From Calditrichota bacterium (GTDB lineage Bacteria > CLD3): a DNA stretch of 64,000 nucleotides. Below, piece by piece: positions 47,937 through 56,246 of this stretch. The DNA lies in the NCBI GenBank assembly GCA_008501735.1, contig QQUF01000002.1, forward strand, positions 1 through 64,000. Direction: 5' to 3'. The first letter of the stretch is position 1. Each line of letters opens with the position of its first letter. The notes beneath the pieces were generated by a model that saw only the letters and a list, made by a program, of their open reading frames with translations, was not told the DNA's origin and searched no databases. The translations under genes and the position numbers were made by a program.

Positions 47937-47975
47937 ATTACCTATCAAATGGATTAAAGCCACCAGATAGGTAAT
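47937..47975 (-). terminator. 10-bp perfect stem-loop between pyrB and the DUF2851 gene
   Basis: ATTACCTATC (47937-47946) and GATAGGTAAT (47966-47975) are perfectly complementary around a 19-base loop. It lies 10 bases after the pyrB stop. The following bases on the minus strand are only weakly T-rich (TTTACAAAAGG), so termination is probable but not certain. Confidence 0.5.
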
Positions 47976-47984
47976 ATTTTATTT

Positions 47985-48929
47985 TTAAATTTGTTCGTCT
48001 GTAACCTCTTGTCCACCCGAAAGTAAGTAAAGAACTGCCATTCTTACTGCAACACCATTTGTAACTTGTTCTAAAATTACCGAACTGTTTCCATCAGCAA
48101 CATCTGAGTCAAGTTCAACTCCACGATTTATTGGTCCAGGATGAAGAATTAAAACATCAGGATTTATTTTGAGTCTTTCTTTTGAAACTCCAAAAAACCT
48201 GTTGTATTCTCGTAAGGTTGGGAAAAGCCCAGTTCCATTTTGTCTTTCAAGCTGAATTCGAAGAACGTTTAGTGCATCTGCAAACTCAATTGCTTCCTCA
48301 ACTCTGTAAGAAACTTTAACACCTAACTCTTCGATATTTCTTGGAATCAAGGTTGAAGGGCCACAAACCATAACATCTGCTCCAAGTGTTTTCAAGCCGT
48401 AAATATTTGAAAGAGCAACTCTTCCAAAAGCAATGTCTCCAACGATTGCAATTTTTTTGCCTTCAAGATCGCCAAGTTTTTCTCGTAAAGTCATTATGTC
48501 AAGAAGCCCTTGAGTTGGGTGTTCGTGAGAACCATCGCCAGCATTTATGATTACGGAATCCAAACATTCAGTCAAATATTTTGCTGCTCCGGGAGAACTG
48601 TGCCTGCAAACAACCATATCAATTTTCATCGCTTCAATGTTTCTAACAGTGTCTTTGAGAGTTTCACCTTTACTAACGCTGCTACCACTTGCTGAGAAAT
48701 TTACCGTATCGGCAGAAAGCCTTTTTTCAGCAAGTTCAAAAGAAACTCGTGTTCTTGTCGAGTTTTCAAAGAACAAATTTGCAATTGTCTTTCCTCTTAA
48801 AGTCGGGACTTTTTTGACAGGTCTTTCTAAGATTTGTCTAAATGAATTTGCTGTGTCAAGAATGGTAATAAGGTCATTTTGAGAAACACCTTCCAAACCA
48901 AGCAAGTGGTTAATTTTAAGAATTCCCAA
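47985..48929 (-). CDS. pyrB: Aspartate carbamoyltransferase catalytic chain
   Basis: A 314-residue enzyme for the first committed step of UMP synthesis, carbamoyl phosphate plus aspartate to carbamoylaspartate. Carbamoyl-phosphate site FFENSTRTRVSFELA, then FSASGSSVSKGETLKDT, the catalytic His in HEHPTQGLLDI, and the aspartate site HPGPINRGVELD. No regulatory chain PyrI is present, so control is likely through the adjacent pyrR. The gene starts three bases after the pyrR stop. Confidence 0.97.
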   Translation of the reverse strand: MGILKINHLLGLEGVSQNDLITILDTANSFRQILERPVKKVPTLRGKTIANLFFENSTRTRVSFELAEKRLSADTVNFSASGSSVSKGETLKDTVRNIEAMKIDMVVCRHSSPGAAKYLTECLDSVIINAGDGSHEHPTQGLLDIMTLREKLGDLEGKKIAIVGDIAFGRVALSNIYGLKTLGADVMVCGPSTLIPRNIEELGVKVSYRVEEAIEFADALNVLRIQLERQNGTGLFPTLREYNRFFGVSKERLKINPDVLILHPGPINRGVELDSDVADGNSSVILEQVTNGVAVRMAVLYLLSGGQEVTDEQI

Positions 48930-48931
48930 TT

Positions 48932-49493
48932 CTAATTTTCCTCCTCAATAATTTCTACAAGGTGAACTGCATCTTCTTCTTCATCGTATTCTTTAATTTT
49001 TACACGAACTTCTTCATTGAGCAAAGTCCTAACTCTTTTGCCCACAAAATCTGCTTTTATTGGAAGTTCTCTGTGTCCTCTATCGACCATAATTACAAGT
49101 TGAATTCTTGAAGGTCTTCCGTAATCCATTAAAGCATCAAGTGCCGAACGAACTGTTCTTCCAGTAAAAAGCACGTCATCAACAAGAATTATATTTTTTC
49201 TGTCAATTGAAAATGGCAAATCGGTAACGAGAATTTCAGGCTGTTTTAGATTTGTCCGAAAGTCATCTCGGTAAAGAGTAACATCGAGAACACCAACAGG
49301 AATTTCAGTTCCTTCAATTTCTTCAATCTTTTTTGCAAGCCTTTTTGCTAAAAATTCACCTCTTGTTCTCATTCCGACAACGGCTAAATTTTCGGTGCCT
49401 TGGTTTTCCTCAAGAATCTCGTGAGCTAAACGAGAAATAGTTCTCGAAAAAGCCTTAGAATTGAGTAAAGTATCTTTAATTTTAACTTTCATT
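48932..49493 (-). CDS. pyrR: Bifunctional pyr operon regulator / uracil phosphoribosyltransferase PyrR
   Basis: A 186-residue protein from the ATG at 49493. PyrR proteins bind pyr mRNA leaders in a UMP-dependent way and many also have uracil phosphoribosyltransferase activity. Features: VVGMRTRGEFLAKRL, the PRPP loop IILVDDVLFTGRTVRSAL and LVIMVDRGHRELPIKADFVG. Start choice: GAGGT lies five bases before the ATG; the longer frame from a TTG at 49513 starts inside the T-run of a terminator and is rejected. The terminator ends only 18 bases before this ATG, suggesting attenuation of pyrRB. pyrB follows after three bases. Confidence 0.95.
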
Positions 49494-49511
49494 TGACCTC
49501 TAGATTTTGAC

Positions 49512-49548
49512 AAAAAAAAACCTCCCCGAAGATTTCAGGGAGGTTTTT
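49512..49548 (-). terminator. Leader terminator immediately upstream of pyrR (candidate attenuator)
   Basis: On the minus strand AAAAACCTCCC (49548-49538) pairs with GGGAGGTTTTT (49526-49516) around an 11-base loop, followed by further T residues to 49512. The pyrR Shine-Dalgarno sequence begins about nine bases later, so no promoter fits in between. Transcripts reaching pyrR must read through this structure. It also terminates any transcript from the upstream heptose genes. Confidence 0.8.
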
Positions 49549-49651
49549 CATTTATTTGACAATTTTTATAGACATTTTTAAAACGACTTCATTAAAATTT
49601 CTGCCGAATTTAAAAAGAAATGCCTTGTTTTCAAAAGAGAAAACTTTGCAA

Positions 49652-50212
49652 TTAAGAATTAATTTTTTGCTTCATTTCAGTTGCAATGTAATGAAAGATA
49701 ATTGAATGAACTGACTCAACCATACACATATCACCACAAGGAACGTGCATTTGGTGAGTTGAAATTTCATTAATTTTTCCACCACTGAAACCTGTTACCG
49801 AAACACTCTCAATTCCGTGAGCATTTGCATATTCAAGGGCTTTTACTACATTAGGACTATTTCCAGAGCCTGAAATAATAACCAACAAATCACCTTCATT
49901 TGCAAATGAAATTAGAGGTTGAGTAAAAACAGTGTCGTACCCTTCATCATTTGCTTGAGCAGTCATAAAAGAAGCATTTGAGAAACTCATCGCTTTAATT
50001 CTATTTGTTTGCTCCATACTCATAAGAGTACCTTTTGCTAAGTCTTGTGCAAAATGCTCTGCATTCGCATAACTTCCACCGTTTCCAATTACGAAAACCA
50101 TTTTTCCATTTTCGTAAGCTTTATAAAGAACATCCATAAAATTATTAATTTGGTTATGGTCAACTTTATCTAAGATTTTGTTTAATTCTGCAAAATATGG
50201 ACTTATTTCCAC
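49652..50212 (-). CDS. gmhA: Sedoheptulose 7-phosphate isomerase (GmhA-like SIS protein)
   Basis: A 186-residue SIS-domain isomerase converting sedoheptulose 7-phosphate to D-glycero-D-manno-heptose 7-phosphate. The phosphate-binding motifs are FVIGNGGSYANAEHFAQDL and LVIISGSGNSPNVVKAL, and SVHSIIFHYI near the C-terminus holds the family His and Glu. It overlaps the heptose kinase gene by ten bases. Together with the two upstream genes it forms a heptose-nucleotide module. It is somewhat shorter than the typical enzyme but all motifs are present. Confidence 0.9.
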   Translation of the reverse strand: MEISPYFAELNKILDKVDHNQINNFMDVLYKAYENGKMVFVIGNGGSYANAEHFAQDLAKGTLMSMEQTNRIKAMSFSNASFMTAQANDEGYDTVFTQPLISFANEGDLLVIISGSGNSPNVVKALEYANAHGIESVSVTGFSGGKINEISTHQMHVPCGDMCMVESVHSIIFHYIATEMKQKINS

Positions 50213-51192
50213 GTGTACCTCGCTATGTTAAATATTACTTTACTTCCACTATCTTCGAGCATAAAAGGCATTTCTTTAAAATCTTTTAAGCCCTTTCTTA
50301 AATTTGTTTGTTTTTCTCTTGAACAAGAAGTTAGCAAAAAACCTCCACCTCCTGCACCACAAATTTTTCCACCTATAGCACCAAAATCTCTTGCAATTTG
50401 GTACATCTCATTAATTGAAGGGTTGGATATTTTTGAAGCAAGAGATTTCTTTAGCTCCCAACCACTGTGTAGGATTTTTCCAACTTCATGAAAATTATCA
50501 TTTTCCAAACTCTCAACAATTTTATCAACTTGGTTTTTCATTTCAAGTAAAGCATCTTGTTTATTCACTGTTGTTCTTTTTTGTTCTGAAAGAATCGCAT
50601 CTGCTTTTCTTGTAATATCTGTAAAAAAAAGTTGAATTTGAGAGCCAAATCGTCTTTTCTCTTCATTGTTAAGATTTATCAATCTATTTTCAACTGTCTC
50701 ATCTTTTTTGAAAGTGAATTTTCTTAAGCCACCATAAGCGGCAATATATTGGTCTTGTTTACCAATTGGTTTTCCTAGAATTTCAATTTCGATTTTGCAA
50801 GCATCTTGAGCAAGTCTTTCTGCAGGTTGCGGATTATTTGCATAAACATAAAGTGCATTCAAAAGCCCAACTGTGAAACTACTCGAAGAACCAAGTCCTG
50901 AACCTGAAGAAGGAATATCTGCCAATGAAGTAATTTCAACACCACTCTCAACTCCAACCAAACGAAGTGCTTCACGAAAGATATCGTGCTGAATTTCGTC
51001 AACAGAGTCAACAATTTCTTTAGTTGAATAATTCAAATAAATTTTACTGTCAAATCTTTCTTTTACAATTAAAAAAACATATTTGTCAATCGCAGTTGAA
51101 ACAACTGCTCCTTCGTGCAATCCGTAGAAAGCTTGAAGGTCTGTTCCTCCACCAGCAAAACTAACTCTAAGAGGTGTTTGAGTAATAATCAT
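50203..51192 (-). CDS. hddA: D-glycero-D-manno-heptose 7-phosphate kinase (HddA-like GHMP kinase)
   Basis: A 329-residue GHMP-family kinase. It starts with TPLRVSFAGGGTDLQAFY, the usual substrate-site motif of heptose and fucose kinases, carries the ATP loop PSSGSGLGSSSSFTVGLLN, and ends with the third GHMP motif GGKICGAGGGGFLLT. The expected reaction is phosphorylation at C1 to give the 1,7-bisphosphate. It lies between the nucleotidyltransferase and the isomerase with overlaps or gaps of only a few bases. Confidence 0.9.
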   Translation of the reverse strand: MIITQTPLRVSFAGGGTDLQAFYGLHEGAVVSTAIDKYVFLIVKERFDSKIYLNYSTKEIVDSVDEIQHDIFREALRLVGVESGVEITSLADIPSSGSGLGSSSSFTVGLLNALYVYANNPQPAERLAQDACKIEIEILGKPIGKQDQYIAAYGGLRKFTFKKDETVENRLINLNNEEKRRFGSQIQLFFTDITRKADAILSEQKRTTVNKQDALLEMKNQVDKIVESLENDNFHEVGKILHSGWELKKSLASKISNPSINEMYQIARDFGAIGGKICGAGGGGFLLTSCSREKQTNLRKGLKDFKEMPFMLEDSGSKVIFNIARYTWK

Positions 51193-51195
51193 CTT

Positions 51196-51891
51196 TTAAA
51201 ATTCCTTGAGTAACTTTTCGGCTTTTGCCAAATTTTCATGAGTTCCTATATCGTGTAAAATTCCGTCAATTTCCCAAGCCTTCATTCGGCTGACAAATTG
51301 TGGCAACAGGTCGTAACCTACATCAATTATATCACCTTTCGCAATGCTGTCTATCACTTTTGAATCAAAAATGTAAACACCACCATTTGCAAGGTTTGAT
51401 TTGGGATTTTGAGGTTTTTCTTCAAAACTAACGACTGTTTGGGTAGAATCGGTTTCGAGAATTCCACAGGCTTTTGGAGTCTCTGTTCTGAAAACTCCGA
51501 CTGTTACAGGGAATTTATGTGATTTATGAAAGTTTTCCAAATTCTGAATGTTCAAATTTGTAAGATTATCAGCATAAAAAACAGCAAAATACTCTTCTCC
51601 TTTTACAAACTCTTTATTGTCCCGAATTGTTCCTGCACTTCCAAGAAGTTTCTTTTCATTAATTAAGGTAATTTTAATTCCGTCATTTTTGCGATTAGTA
51701 AAATAACTTTCTACTTCTTCGACAAGGTAATGAGTGTTAATTAGAACTTCTGTAACACCATATTTTTTGAAAAGGTCAAACCAAAATTCAATTAAAGGTC
51801 TACCTGAAATCGGAACAAGACATTTAGGAACAGAATCTGTTATCGGCTTAAGGCGAGTTCCAAAACCCGCTGCAAGTAAAAATGCTTTCAT
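51196..51891 (-). CDS. hddC: Heptose 1-phosphate nucleotidyltransferase (HddC-like)
   Basis: A 231-residue sugar-nucleotide pyrophosphorylase-type transferase. Signature LAAGFGTRLKPITDSVPKCL, substrate region GRPLIEFWFDLF, metal-site Asp in VFYADNLTNL, and SFEEKPQNP. In this operon the likely product is GDP-D-glycero-alpha-D-manno-heptose, though mannose or glucose 1-phosphate cannot be excluded from sequence alone. It is first of the three-gene heptose unit, after a terminator that closes the preceding unit. Confidence 0.82.
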   Translation of the reverse strand: MKAFLLAAGFGTRLKPITDSVPKCLVPISGRPLIEFWFDLFKKYGVTEVLINTHYLVEEVESYFTNRKNDGIKITLINEKKLLGSAGTIRDNKEFVKGEEYFAVFYADNLTNLNIQNLENFHKSHKFPVTVGVFRTETPKACGILETDSTQTVVSFEEKPQNPKSNLANGGVYIFDSKVIDSIAKGDIIDVGYDLLPQFVSRMKAWEIDGILHDIGTHENLAKAEKLLKEF

Positions 51892-51975
51892 TTTGCTTTC
51901 ATTTTTGAAATTGAGTGCCTAAGGTAAGTAATTTTTGTAAAATTTTTAATAGGAACTTTTGTAATTTTTGCAAAC

Positions 51976-52005
51976 AAAAATCCGCAAGAGGTATTGCGGA
52001 TTTCT
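51976..52005 (-). terminator. Rho-independent terminator after the epimerase gene
   Basis: AAATCCGCAA (51978-51987) pairs with TTGCGGATTT (51994-52003) around six bases; on the minus strand it is followed by TTTTTG. It separates the 52049-55170 unit from the heptose unit. Confidence 0.85.
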
Positions 52006-52048
52006 TAAAAAGATATAAAATTTAGTTAGAACCTAAAATTGAACTAAA

Positions 52049-53164
52049 TTACTTCTTGACACTTCGGACAACATTCAATTTTTTCATTTGTTTTTCGGCA
52101 AAATCAAGAATGTCGTCAATGTCTGTTTGTTGATTTAAGTAACCTAAGTAATCAGCAACAGATTTTTCAGGAGTATGTTTTGGCGACCAACCAAGACTTT
52201 GGAGTTTTGTAATGTCTGAAATCTGATGTCTTGTGTCTCCAAATCGGAATTCACCTGAAACTTTTGGAAGAATGTCTTTACCAAAAACATCGGCAACAAT
52301 TTTTCCGAATTCAAGAACTGTGTAAGGCTTTCCACCACCGACATTAAAAACTTCGTAATTCGCTCTGTCATCTTTAAGAACAAGGTAATTCGCTTCTATT
52401 ACATCTTCGATGTTTACGTAATCTCGAATCGCTCCACCGTCTTCGTAAGCCGTTGGTTGACGGTCAAAGTAAAGATTTAAACAGAAAATCCTACAAGCTC
52501 CACTGTAAGCGTTATAAAAAGACTGTCTTGGACCTTGAACAATTGAGTAACGCATCGCAACTGATGGAATGTTATAACGTCTTCCGAGAGTAATTGCCAT
52601 TTGCTCTTGTGAATATTTACTCATTCCGTAAGGGTTTGGAGGATTTACAAAAGATTCGGGATTTGGTAAATTCGTTGCGACCGCTCCACAAGTCGGACAA
52701 TGATGTTCCCAATCACCTTTTTCGAGTTGAGAAATCGGTCTTATTTGTGGTTGGAAAGTTCCGTGTTCCTCGCAAGTGTAAGTTCCTTCTCCTGCAGCCA
52801 TTTGCGAAGAAGCGACAATCACTTTTTTAACAGGTAATTTTTTCTCTAAGATAATTTCATAAATTAAAGCTGTAGAAACAGCGTTTGTGTGAAAGAATGT
52901 CGAGAAATCTGGTAAATAATCTTGGTAAGCCGCTAAGTGATAAACGTAATCAACACCTTCAAGAGCAAACTCAAGTGTAGTTTTATCTCTTACATCTCCG
53001 AAGATAAATTCTGCTTCTTTTGGTATATAAGTAGGTTTTCCTTTAAGATGAACTGGTTTTTTGAGAAGGTCTAAAATTTTTACTTCGTAACCTTCAGAGA
53101 TTAATTTATCTACTAAATGCGAGCCAATAAATCCTGCTCCACCTGTAACTAATACTTTTGCCAT
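52049..53164 (-). CDS. NDP-sugar epimerase/dehydratase with CCHC insert (dTDP-L-rhamnose 4-epimerase-like)
   Basis: A 371-residue extended short-chain dehydrogenase. NAD fold VTGGAGFIGSHLVDKL, active-site Ser in VASSQMAAGEG, and Tyr179-Lys183 in NPYGMSKYSQE. Between them lies an insert with Cys131-x-x-His134 and Cys156-x-x-Cys159 (TCEEHG and CPTCG), a potential zinc site. This insert is known in WbiB-like dTDP-L-rhamnose 4-epimerases and relatives. The substrate is therefore a nucleotide sugar, probably a 6-deoxyhexose, but not proven. It is last in the formyltransferase-deacetylase-epimerase unit, followed by a terminator. Confidence 0.85.
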   Translation of the reverse strand: MAKVLVTGGAGFIGSHLVDKLISEGYEVKILDLLKKPVHLKGKPTYIPKEAEFIFGDVRDKTTLEFALEGVDYVYHLAAYQDYLPDFSTFFHTNAVSTALIYEIILEKKLPVKKVIVASSQMAAGEGTYTCEEHGTFQPQIRPISQLEKGDWEHHCPTCGAVATNLPNPESFVNPPNPYGMSKYSQEQMAITLGRRYNIPSVAMRYSIVQGPRQSFYNAYSGACRIFCLNLYFDRQPTAYEDGGAIRDYVNIEDVIEANYLVLKDDRANYEVFNVGGGKPYTVLEFGKIVADVFGKDILPKVSGEFRFGDTRHQISDITKLQSLGWSPKHTPEKSVADYLGYLNQQTDIDDILDFAEKQMKKLNVVRSVKK

Positions 53165-53178
53165 TTTTTTACCTAAAT

Positions 53179-54264
53179 TTAAATTATTTCTAATCCGTCT
53201 TTTTTAAATTTGAATTTAATCATTGAAACTGAATCTTGACTAAAACCTGAATTATTCTTTTCCTCACCACGACTAAAACTATCTCTAAACTTCCACCAAG
53301 AAGCTACTTCTTGTGGAAGAGCCTTCCACATACCATTTGTTTCATTTTTCAAATATTTTAGAAAGTCTAAGTATGTGTTTAATTTTTTATCCGTTTCTAA
53401 GTAATCTGGGTGAGTATTCAAAAGAACTAAAGCGTGATTTCTAATAAGCCATTTTGTTTTTTGTTTCCAAATTTCACTACTAACATTTTCTAAAGTAACA
53501 AAAAGAGTATGGTCTTGTGGAAGAGTGTAAGGAAGCTCTACATAATTTTTGTAAATGAAAGGAAAAATGGAATAAGTTCCCCCTGGAAGAGGCTGAAAAG
53601 GGTCAACATCAAAAGTCGAAAGGTCGTGAGTAATTTCCAAATCCGCGATCCAATCCAAATTTCTATGGAATTGTGGAGAACGAAATCCTTTTGCACCAAG
53701 TTCTGCCAGTTTTTTATTTATTAGTTTTGCACGTTTATCGAAAGTCGATTTTGAAAAATACAATTTTCCATCGTGATTATAACCGTGAACTCCGATTTCA
53801 AAACCACGATTTTGTAAATCTTTAACCAAACCTTTATCAATTTTGTATTTATTTGCAATTAACGTCCACGAAGAACGAAAACCTAATTCCTCTTCCAAAT
53901 CTGCAATCTTTGCAATTCTGTCAAATCCTTCTTGTTCCTCAACATCGTGTGTAGTTACAAAACAAAAATTTGCTTTATCTTTCCAAAAATATGGAATCTC
54001 AAACTCTTGTCCTTGTGTTAACTCTGTCAGTTTTGGGAAAAGCTTGTTTTCCATAAACCAATTTTCGGGAATCTCACCGTAATCTTTTCTTTTTTGTAGA
54101 AATTGTCTTACAAAAATCGGAATAATTGGTCTTAGTAAGTAATAAATTTTGTATTGAGATGAAAAAGTAAGGGAGTATTCTTTTTCAAGAAGAGAATTTT
54201 CAAGGACAGAAATTAGATTTTTGTCCTTGAAAAAAAATTGTGAGTCAGAAAAAGTCATATTCAA
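53179..54264 (-). CDS. Polysaccharide deacetylase-like protein (NodB homology)
   Basis: A 361-residue protein. The NodB-like region (about 90-300) has the first Asp in FVTTHDVEEQEG, the metal-binding His motif in EIGVHGYNHDGK (H-x-x-x-H type), and FRSPQFHRNLDW in the place of motif 3. A C-terminal segment LVLLNTHPDYLE holds the later His. These features suggest a deacetylase acting on N-acetyl groups of a glycan, without a visible signal peptide, so action in the cytoplasm is likely. It sits between a formyltransferase and an epimerase gene with gaps of 9 and 14 bases. Confidence 0.8.
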   Translation of the reverse strand: MNMTFSDSQFFFKDKNLISVLENSLLEKEYSLTFSSQYKIYYLLRPIIPIFVRQFLQKRKDYGEIPENWFMENKLFPKLTELTQGQEFEIPYFWKDKANFCFVTTHDVEEQEGFDRIAKIADLEEELGFRSSWTLIANKYKIDKGLVKDLQNRGFEIGVHGYNHDGKLYFSKSTFDKRAKLINKKLAELGAKGFRSPQFHRNLDWIADLEITHDLSTFDVDPFQPLPGGTYSIFPFIYKNYVELPYTLPQDHTLFVTLENVSSEIWKQKTKWLIRNHALVLLNTHPDYLETDKKLNTYLDFLKYLKNETNGMWKALPQEVASWWKFRDSFSRGEEKNNSGFSQDSVSMIKFKFKKDGLEII

Positions 54265-54273
54265 GTTTCTAAG

Positions 54274-55170
54274 TTAATCGGTTACAAAGTCACCGACTTT
54301 AAAGCTACACTCAGCAAAATTATCAATTTCTAAAGTGAAAATTTCACCTCGTAACTGAACAGAAATACTTTTTCCGTCAATCCCGATAATTTGAAATTCT
54401 TCACCTTTAACCTCTTTCGTAACACTTCTGCTAATTCTTTTCACTAAAGCATTTTGTCCTTTAAAAACAAAGTAAGGAAATTGAATTGGGTCAAAAATAT
54501 ATCCTCGAACCCAGTTGAAAAGTGCATCGTTTGCTTTTGTCCAATCAAGTTGTTTTTTCTTAAAATCTAATGCGTGCATATTGTAATAAAGAGAGTCAAT
54601 ATCACTTTGAGGCATTCTTGGGAAAGAACCATCTTTGATTGTCGAAAAAGTATGTTTGAAAAGTTTAACAGAAATATCTGTAACTTTTTGGTAAAGAGAG
54701 TAAGCCGTATCAGAATCTTCAATTTTTACTTTCATTTGACTAACAACATCACCAGTGTCAACTCCTGGATCAATGTAATGAACTGTTGCTCCAGCATACT
54801 CTTCACCGTTTATTAAATTCCAAGCAATTGGAGCACAACCACGATATTTTGGTAAAAGTGCAAAATGTAAATTTAGGCAAGCCAACTTCGGAACGTCAAT
54901 TACGTTTTGGCGAAGAATTTGGTCATATTGAACCGAAAACATTAAATCAATATCCAATGTTTTTAAGTATTCTACAGATTTTACAGAACTAATTCTTTTC
55001 GGTGCAAAGACTTCAATATTTTTAGATTCAGCGTATTCACAAATTGAAGGATACCAACTACCTTTTTCATTTTTATTTGGAATCACACAAACAACATTTT
55101 CACCTGATTCGACCAAAAACTTAAGACACTCAACACCTGCTCTTTGCATTCCTAAAAAAGCTATTCGCAT
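54274..55170 (-). CDS. Formyltransferase, probably sugar N-formyltransferase
   Basis: A 298-residue enzyme of the N10-formyltetrahydrofolate-dependent family. Catalytic Asn and His are in LNLHFALLPKYRGCAPIAWN and the Asp in IDPGVDTGDVVSQ. The C-terminal part (about 210-298) resembles the Fmt-type barrel. The position in a glycan locus and the short C-terminal domain favour formylation of an amino sugar over tRNA formylation; the initiator-tRNA enzyme is usually about 310 residues. An aminotransferase that could supply the amine is in the preceding unit. Confidence 0.8.
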   Translation of the reverse strand: MRIAFLGMQRAGVECLKFLVESGENVVCVIPNKNEKGSWYPSICEYAESKNIEVFAPKRISSVKSVEYLKTLDIDLMFSVQYDQILRQNVIDVPKLACLNLHFALLPKYRGCAPIAWNLINGEEYAGATVHYIDPGVDTGDVVSQMKVKIEDSDTAYSLYQKVTDISVKLFKHTFSTIKDGSFPRMPQSDIDSLYYNMHALDFKKKQLDWTKANDALFNWVRGYIFDPIQFPYFVFKGQNALVKRISRSVTKEVKGEEFQIIGIDGKSISVQLRGEIFTLEIDNFAECSFKVGDFVTD

Positions 55171-55213
55171 TTATTTTTTACTCCAAAGTAAGATTTTAAA
55201 AGTTTTCTAAAAT

Positions 55214-55242
55214 AAAAAAACCCGAGAAAAACTCAGGCTTAA
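55214..55242 (-). terminator. Terminator after the 55246-56244 dehydrogenase gene
   Basis: On the minus strand AAGCCTGAG pairs with CTCGGGTTT (two G-U pairs) around TTTTT, followed by a T-run. It starts right after the stop codon, closing the long upstream transcription unit. Confidence 0.82.
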
Positions 55243-55245
55243 AAG

Positions 55246-56244
55246 TTAAGAAAGTTTTGTCCATTTTCCGTCATTTTTCATACTTTCAGCTCCTGCCGAA
55301 AGTATCTGAACAACATTTAGCCCTGAGACTCCATCAGCAATTGGTTTTGCTCTACCTTGACAAGAATCAATGAAATTAATTAGCTCTGCTTTTAAAGGTT
55401 CAGTTGGTGGAAGTTCAACAACTGACTTTGTTCCTTCACGGTAAGACAAACTTCCACTGCCTTGTCCTTTGTCTCTGTCGTCAATTCCCAAACCATAATG
55501 AATTAATTTATCTTCAGCCATTTCATCAAAAACAAGTGTTCCTTTTGAGCCAAAGATTTTCATAAATCTGTGTTTGAAAGGTGAAAGCCAAGAAACTTCA
55601 ATCATTGCATAAGCATTATTTTCGTAATCAAGCCTCATCGTTACTGTGTCATTCAAGTCAACAGTGTGATTTTTTCCAAAAGCAGAAACACGGTTAGGAA
55701 TTTCAGGCATTAAATAATTAATAATTGAAAGGTCGTGAGTTGCTAAATCCCAAGAAACATCAACTTCATACTTTCCTGCACCTTGATTCATTCTTGAAGC
55801 AGAAATGTAATTTATTTTGCCAAGTTCACCTGAATCAATGATTTCTTTCATTTTCTGAACTGCAGGATGAAATTGAAAGATGTGTCCTGTGCAAAGAGTT
55901 TTGTTATTCTTTTTAGCAGATTCAACGAGGTCTTTTGCTTCTTGAACATTAAATGTCAAAGGTTTTTCAATGAAAACGTTTTTACCTTTTTCAAGGAACT
56001 CAATTCCAAGTTTTTTATGAGTAGTAACAGGCGTTACAATGCAAACTGCGTGCAATTCCTCATCATTCAGAAGTTCTTTGTAATCAGTTGTAATATTTTG
56101 GTCAGGATAATTCTTTTTAATAAATTCGAGCCTTTCAGTATTCATATCACAAACGTATTTGAGATTACAAGATTCGATATTTCTTAAATTTCTAACTGTA
56201 TTTGGTCCCCAATAACCAACTCCTAAAACTGCAATGTTAATCAT
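55246..56244 (-). CDS. Gfo/Idh/MocA family sugar dehydrogenase
   Basis: A 332-residue NAD(P)-dependent oxidoreductase. Rossmann motif VLGVGYWGPNTVRNL, cofactor-site VTPVTTHKKLGIEFL, the catalytic-Lys motif FIEKPLTFNVQEA, and the substrate His in SWDLATHDLSIINYL. The pattern resembles WlbA/WbpB-type UDP-N-acetylglucosaminuronate 3-dehydrogenases but also many other sugar dehydrogenases. A second family member is at 59917-60945. It ends at a terminator and is the last gene of the long unit that starts at 63969. Confidence 0.85.
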   Translation of the reverse strand: MINIAVLGVGYWGPNTVRNLRNIESCNLKYVCDMNTERLEFIKKNYPDQNITTDYKELLNDEELHAVCIVTPVTTHKKLGIEFLEKGKNVFIEKPLTFNVQEAKDLVESAKKNNKTLCTGHIFQFHPAVQKMKEIIDSGELGKINYISASRMNQGAGKYEVDVSWDLATHDLSIINYLMPEIPNRVSAFGKNHTVDLNDTVTMRLDYENNAYAMIEVSWLSPFKHRFMKIFGSKGTLVFDEMAEDKLIHYGLGIDDRDKGQGSGSLSYREGTKSVVELPPTEPLKAELINFIDSCQGRAKPIADGVSGLNVVQILSAGAESMKNDGKWTKLS

Positions 56245-56246
56245 AA

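Noticed and set aside
49494-49513. Longer PyrR reading frame from a TTG at 49513
   Set aside because: It would start inside the T-run of the leader terminator; the ATG at 49493 has a GAGGT ribosome site at proper distance.
54274-55170. Methionyl-tRNA formyltransferase (fmt)
   Set aside because: The catalytic motif is shared, but the glycan-locus context and sequence details fit a sugar formyltransferase better.
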